Shown one piece after another: positions 5,253 through 6,617 of a DNA stretch of 6,617 nucleotides. The notes beneath the pieces were generated by a model. The model searched no databases and was not told the origin of the DNA. It saw nothing but the letters and a program-made list of their open reading frames with translations. The stretch's first letter is position 1. Each line of letters opens with the position of its first letter. The position numbers and the translations under genes are program-made. The DNA lies in contig JAFARV010000191.1 in the NCBI GenBank assembly GCA_019245255.1, positions 1 through 6,617 on the forward strand, read 5' to 3'. The DNA is from Acidobacteriaceae bacterium. Lineage in GTDB: Bacteria > Acidobacteriota > Terriglobia > Bryobacterales > Bryobacteraceae.

Positions 5253-6617
5253 GTGAGATTCACAGCTTCAGCGAGCCGCTTGATCGTGTTCACGATCGCA
5301 TTCGGTTCCCTGGCAACCGCACAACAAATCACGCCCGGCAAGCCGTTGCCGAGCAGGGTTCGCATTACCGTGCATGCTGGTCACGTCGTGCGCTCAACGA
5401 TTCCGGCGACCATCTTCGGCACTTTCTTGGAACCGATAGGGAATTCCACATACGGGGGTTTGTGGGCCGAGCTCCTCCGCAACCCGAGTTTTGAAAGCGG
5501 GCTGTGGGATAGCCGGCACGTAGCCGATATGGTCAGAACCGATCCATTACTTACGCGCGCCTCTGAGCTTGGCCTTCCGATTCCCTGGGAGCCGCTCGAT
5601 GCCACGCAGGGCAACCGTTACGAGCCGCGCCGCGGCGATGCGGCCAATTCATTTGAGTCGCTCGCCGTCTTCGCTGTCGATAACGCGGAGACCGGTGTTA
5701 AACAGGAGATTTTTCTACCCGCCTATCGCGAACTCGAGTATCGTGGATCCATCTTCGCCCAGCATCTGAGCGGCCCACCTGACCTTGATATCTCAATACG
5801 TCCGCGCAACGTGCCGGACAAGATCCTCGCGAACGCACATGTCACGGTCTCATCCTCAGACTGGACGAAATACGAATTCACACTGAAACTGCCGCCGGAT
5901 GCCATTGCTCCCCTCGAGCCTGCCGATTTCGTTATCTCTGTGCGAAAGGCAACCAGGATTGTTGTGGATCAGGCGTCGCTTATGCCCGCCGATGCGGTCG
6001 ACGGCATAGACCCAGACATGGTTCGTCTGTCGAAAGAAATGCACACTCCTTTGCTGCGCTTCGGAGGCAATTTCACTTCCGGCTATCATTGGCGCGACGG
6101 CATCGGTCCTCCTGATAAGCGCGTCAGCATGCGTAACATCGCGTGGGGCATGCCGGAGTACAACCAATTCGGCACCGACGAATATCTGAAATTTTGTGAG
6201 TTGATCGGCGCCCAGCCTCAGATCGCTCTCAACTTAGGCAGCGGCACACCGGAGGAGGCTGCCGAATGGGTGCGATATGTCGATGAGCATTGGACCAGCC
6301 ACTCCGGCCTGCTCTGGGAGCTTGGAAATGAGCTGTGGGGTAATTGGAACCTCGGTTATCCATCTCTGGATGAGCTTGCGGAGCGAACCCTTGCTTTCAG
6401 CAAGGCAATCCGCGCTGTTGATCCCAGCGCTCGCCTGATCGCAACCGGACAGGATCCGGATCATTTTGAACAATGGAATGCGGAGGAACTTAAGGACCCG
6501 GCAAATACGTTCGAACTACTGTCGACGCACTTCGTTGTCACCACAACTGAGGTCGTTGCGCGCCACAGCGTGCCCGATCGCGTCGCCGAAGCAACATTCG
6601 CACTGCCTGACGAACTT
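5253..6617 (+). CDS. Secreted GH51 alpha-L-arabinofuranosidase-like glycoside hydrolase, 3' end outside window
   Basis: The frame is open from GTG 5253 to the right edge, giving 455 visible residues with no stop. The GTG is the only sensible start after the in-frame TGA at 5217 and gives a textbook signal peptide, MRFTASASRLIVFTIAFGSL followed by ATAQQ, cleaved near residue 23. Residues 50-240 match the GH51 N-terminal region: FGTFLEPIGNSTYGGLWAEL then LRNPSFESG, followed by a beta-rich, carbohydrate-binding-like segment. The TIM-barrel begins near 255, with LLRFGGNFTSGYHWRDGIGP, ALNLGSGTPEEAAEWV and LLWELGNELWGNW; E360 in GNE is the expected acid/base. The nucleophile Glu lies further along than the window reaches. 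Retaining GH51 enzymes release terminal arabinofuranosyl residues from arabinan or arabinoxylan, and some are endoglucanases, so the substrate is inference. It follows the Gfo/Idh/MocA gene by 59 bases on the same strand, probably as an operon. No strong ribosome binding site precedes the GTG. Confidence 0.88.
   Translation, partial: MRFTASASRLIVFTIAFGSLATAQQITPGKPLPSRVRITVHAGHVVRSTIPATIFGTFLEPIGNSTYGGLWAELLRNPSFESGLWDSRHVADMVRTDPLLTRASELGLPIPWEPLDATQGNRYEPRRGDAANSFESLAVFAVDNAETGVKQEIFLPAYRELEYRGSIFAQHLSGPPDLDISIRPRNVPDKILANAHVTVSSSDWTKYEFTLKLPPDAIAPLEPADFVISVRKATRIVVDQASLMPADAVDGIDPDMVRLSKEMHTPLLRFGGNFTSGYHWRDGIGPPDKRVSMRNIAWGMPEYNQFGTDEYLKFCELIGAQPQIALNLGSGTPEEAAEWVRYVDEHWTSHSGLLWELGNELWGNWNLGYPSLDELAERTLAFSKAIRAVDPSARLIATGQDPDHFEQWNAEELKDPANTFELLSTHFVVTTTEVVARHSVPDRVAEATFALPDEL
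5282..5297. repeat. Short inverted repeat in the signal-peptide coding region of the GH51 gene
   Basis: GATCGTG-TT-CACGATC is a perfect 7-bp inverted repeat with a 2-base centre, 29 bases after the GTG start. It could be a regulator-binding half-site pair or a small mRNA hairpin. A few repeats of this size are expected by chance in a window this long, so no function is claimed. Confidence 0.3.

Overview
The window holds six protein-coding genes on both strands and no RNA genes, mobile elements or CRISPR. Two genes are cut by the window edges: a PDZ-domain protein on the left and a GH51 glycoside hydrolase on the right. Base composition looks moderately GC-rich by eye. The gene mix is a Tat-exported molybdenum hydroxylase, a Gfo/Idh/MocA-type oxidoreductase with a signal sequence, a secreted arabinofuranosidase-type enzyme, an HtrA-like PDZ tail and an M48-like protein. 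It resembles soil Acidobacteriota (Bryobacter/Solibacter-like), but this is an impression from gene content, not a phylogenetic result.

Layout. Positions 1-416 (+) carry the C-terminal end of a PDZ protein, probably a trypsin-like S1C (HtrA/Deg) protease. Eleven bases further on, it meets a convergent leftward block of three genes. Read in their own direction these are a (2Fe-2S) subunit (4014-3529), a molybdopterin-binding catalytic subunit (3539-1449) that overlaps it by 11 bases, and, after a 160-base gap, an exported M48-like protein (1288-428). The M48-like protein has DAMAH where active M48 peptidases have HExxH, so it is probably a pseudoenzyme. The two hydroxylase subunits resemble the isoquinoline 1-oxidoreductase (IorAB) type. 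No FAD subunit, cytochrome or XdhC-type maturation factor lies in the window.

A 63-base gap (4015-4077) separates the start codons of the leftward block and a rightward pair. The pair is a Gfo/Idh/MocA-type oxidoreductase with a hydrophobic N-terminal signal (4078-5193) and a GH51 alpha-L-arabinofuranosidase-like enzyme (5253 to beyond 6617). The GH51 gene begins at GTG with a clear signal peptide and runs off the right edge without a stop.

How they may work together (inference): almost every product appears to act outside the cytoplasm. The rightward pair suggests breakdown of arabinose-containing plant or microbial glycans followed by sugar oxidation or rearrangement. The leftward pair is a periplasmic oxidase of unknown substrate, possibly an aldehyde or N-heterocycle. 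Shared promoter space could co-regulate the two arms, but nothing in the sequence proves that they form one pathway.
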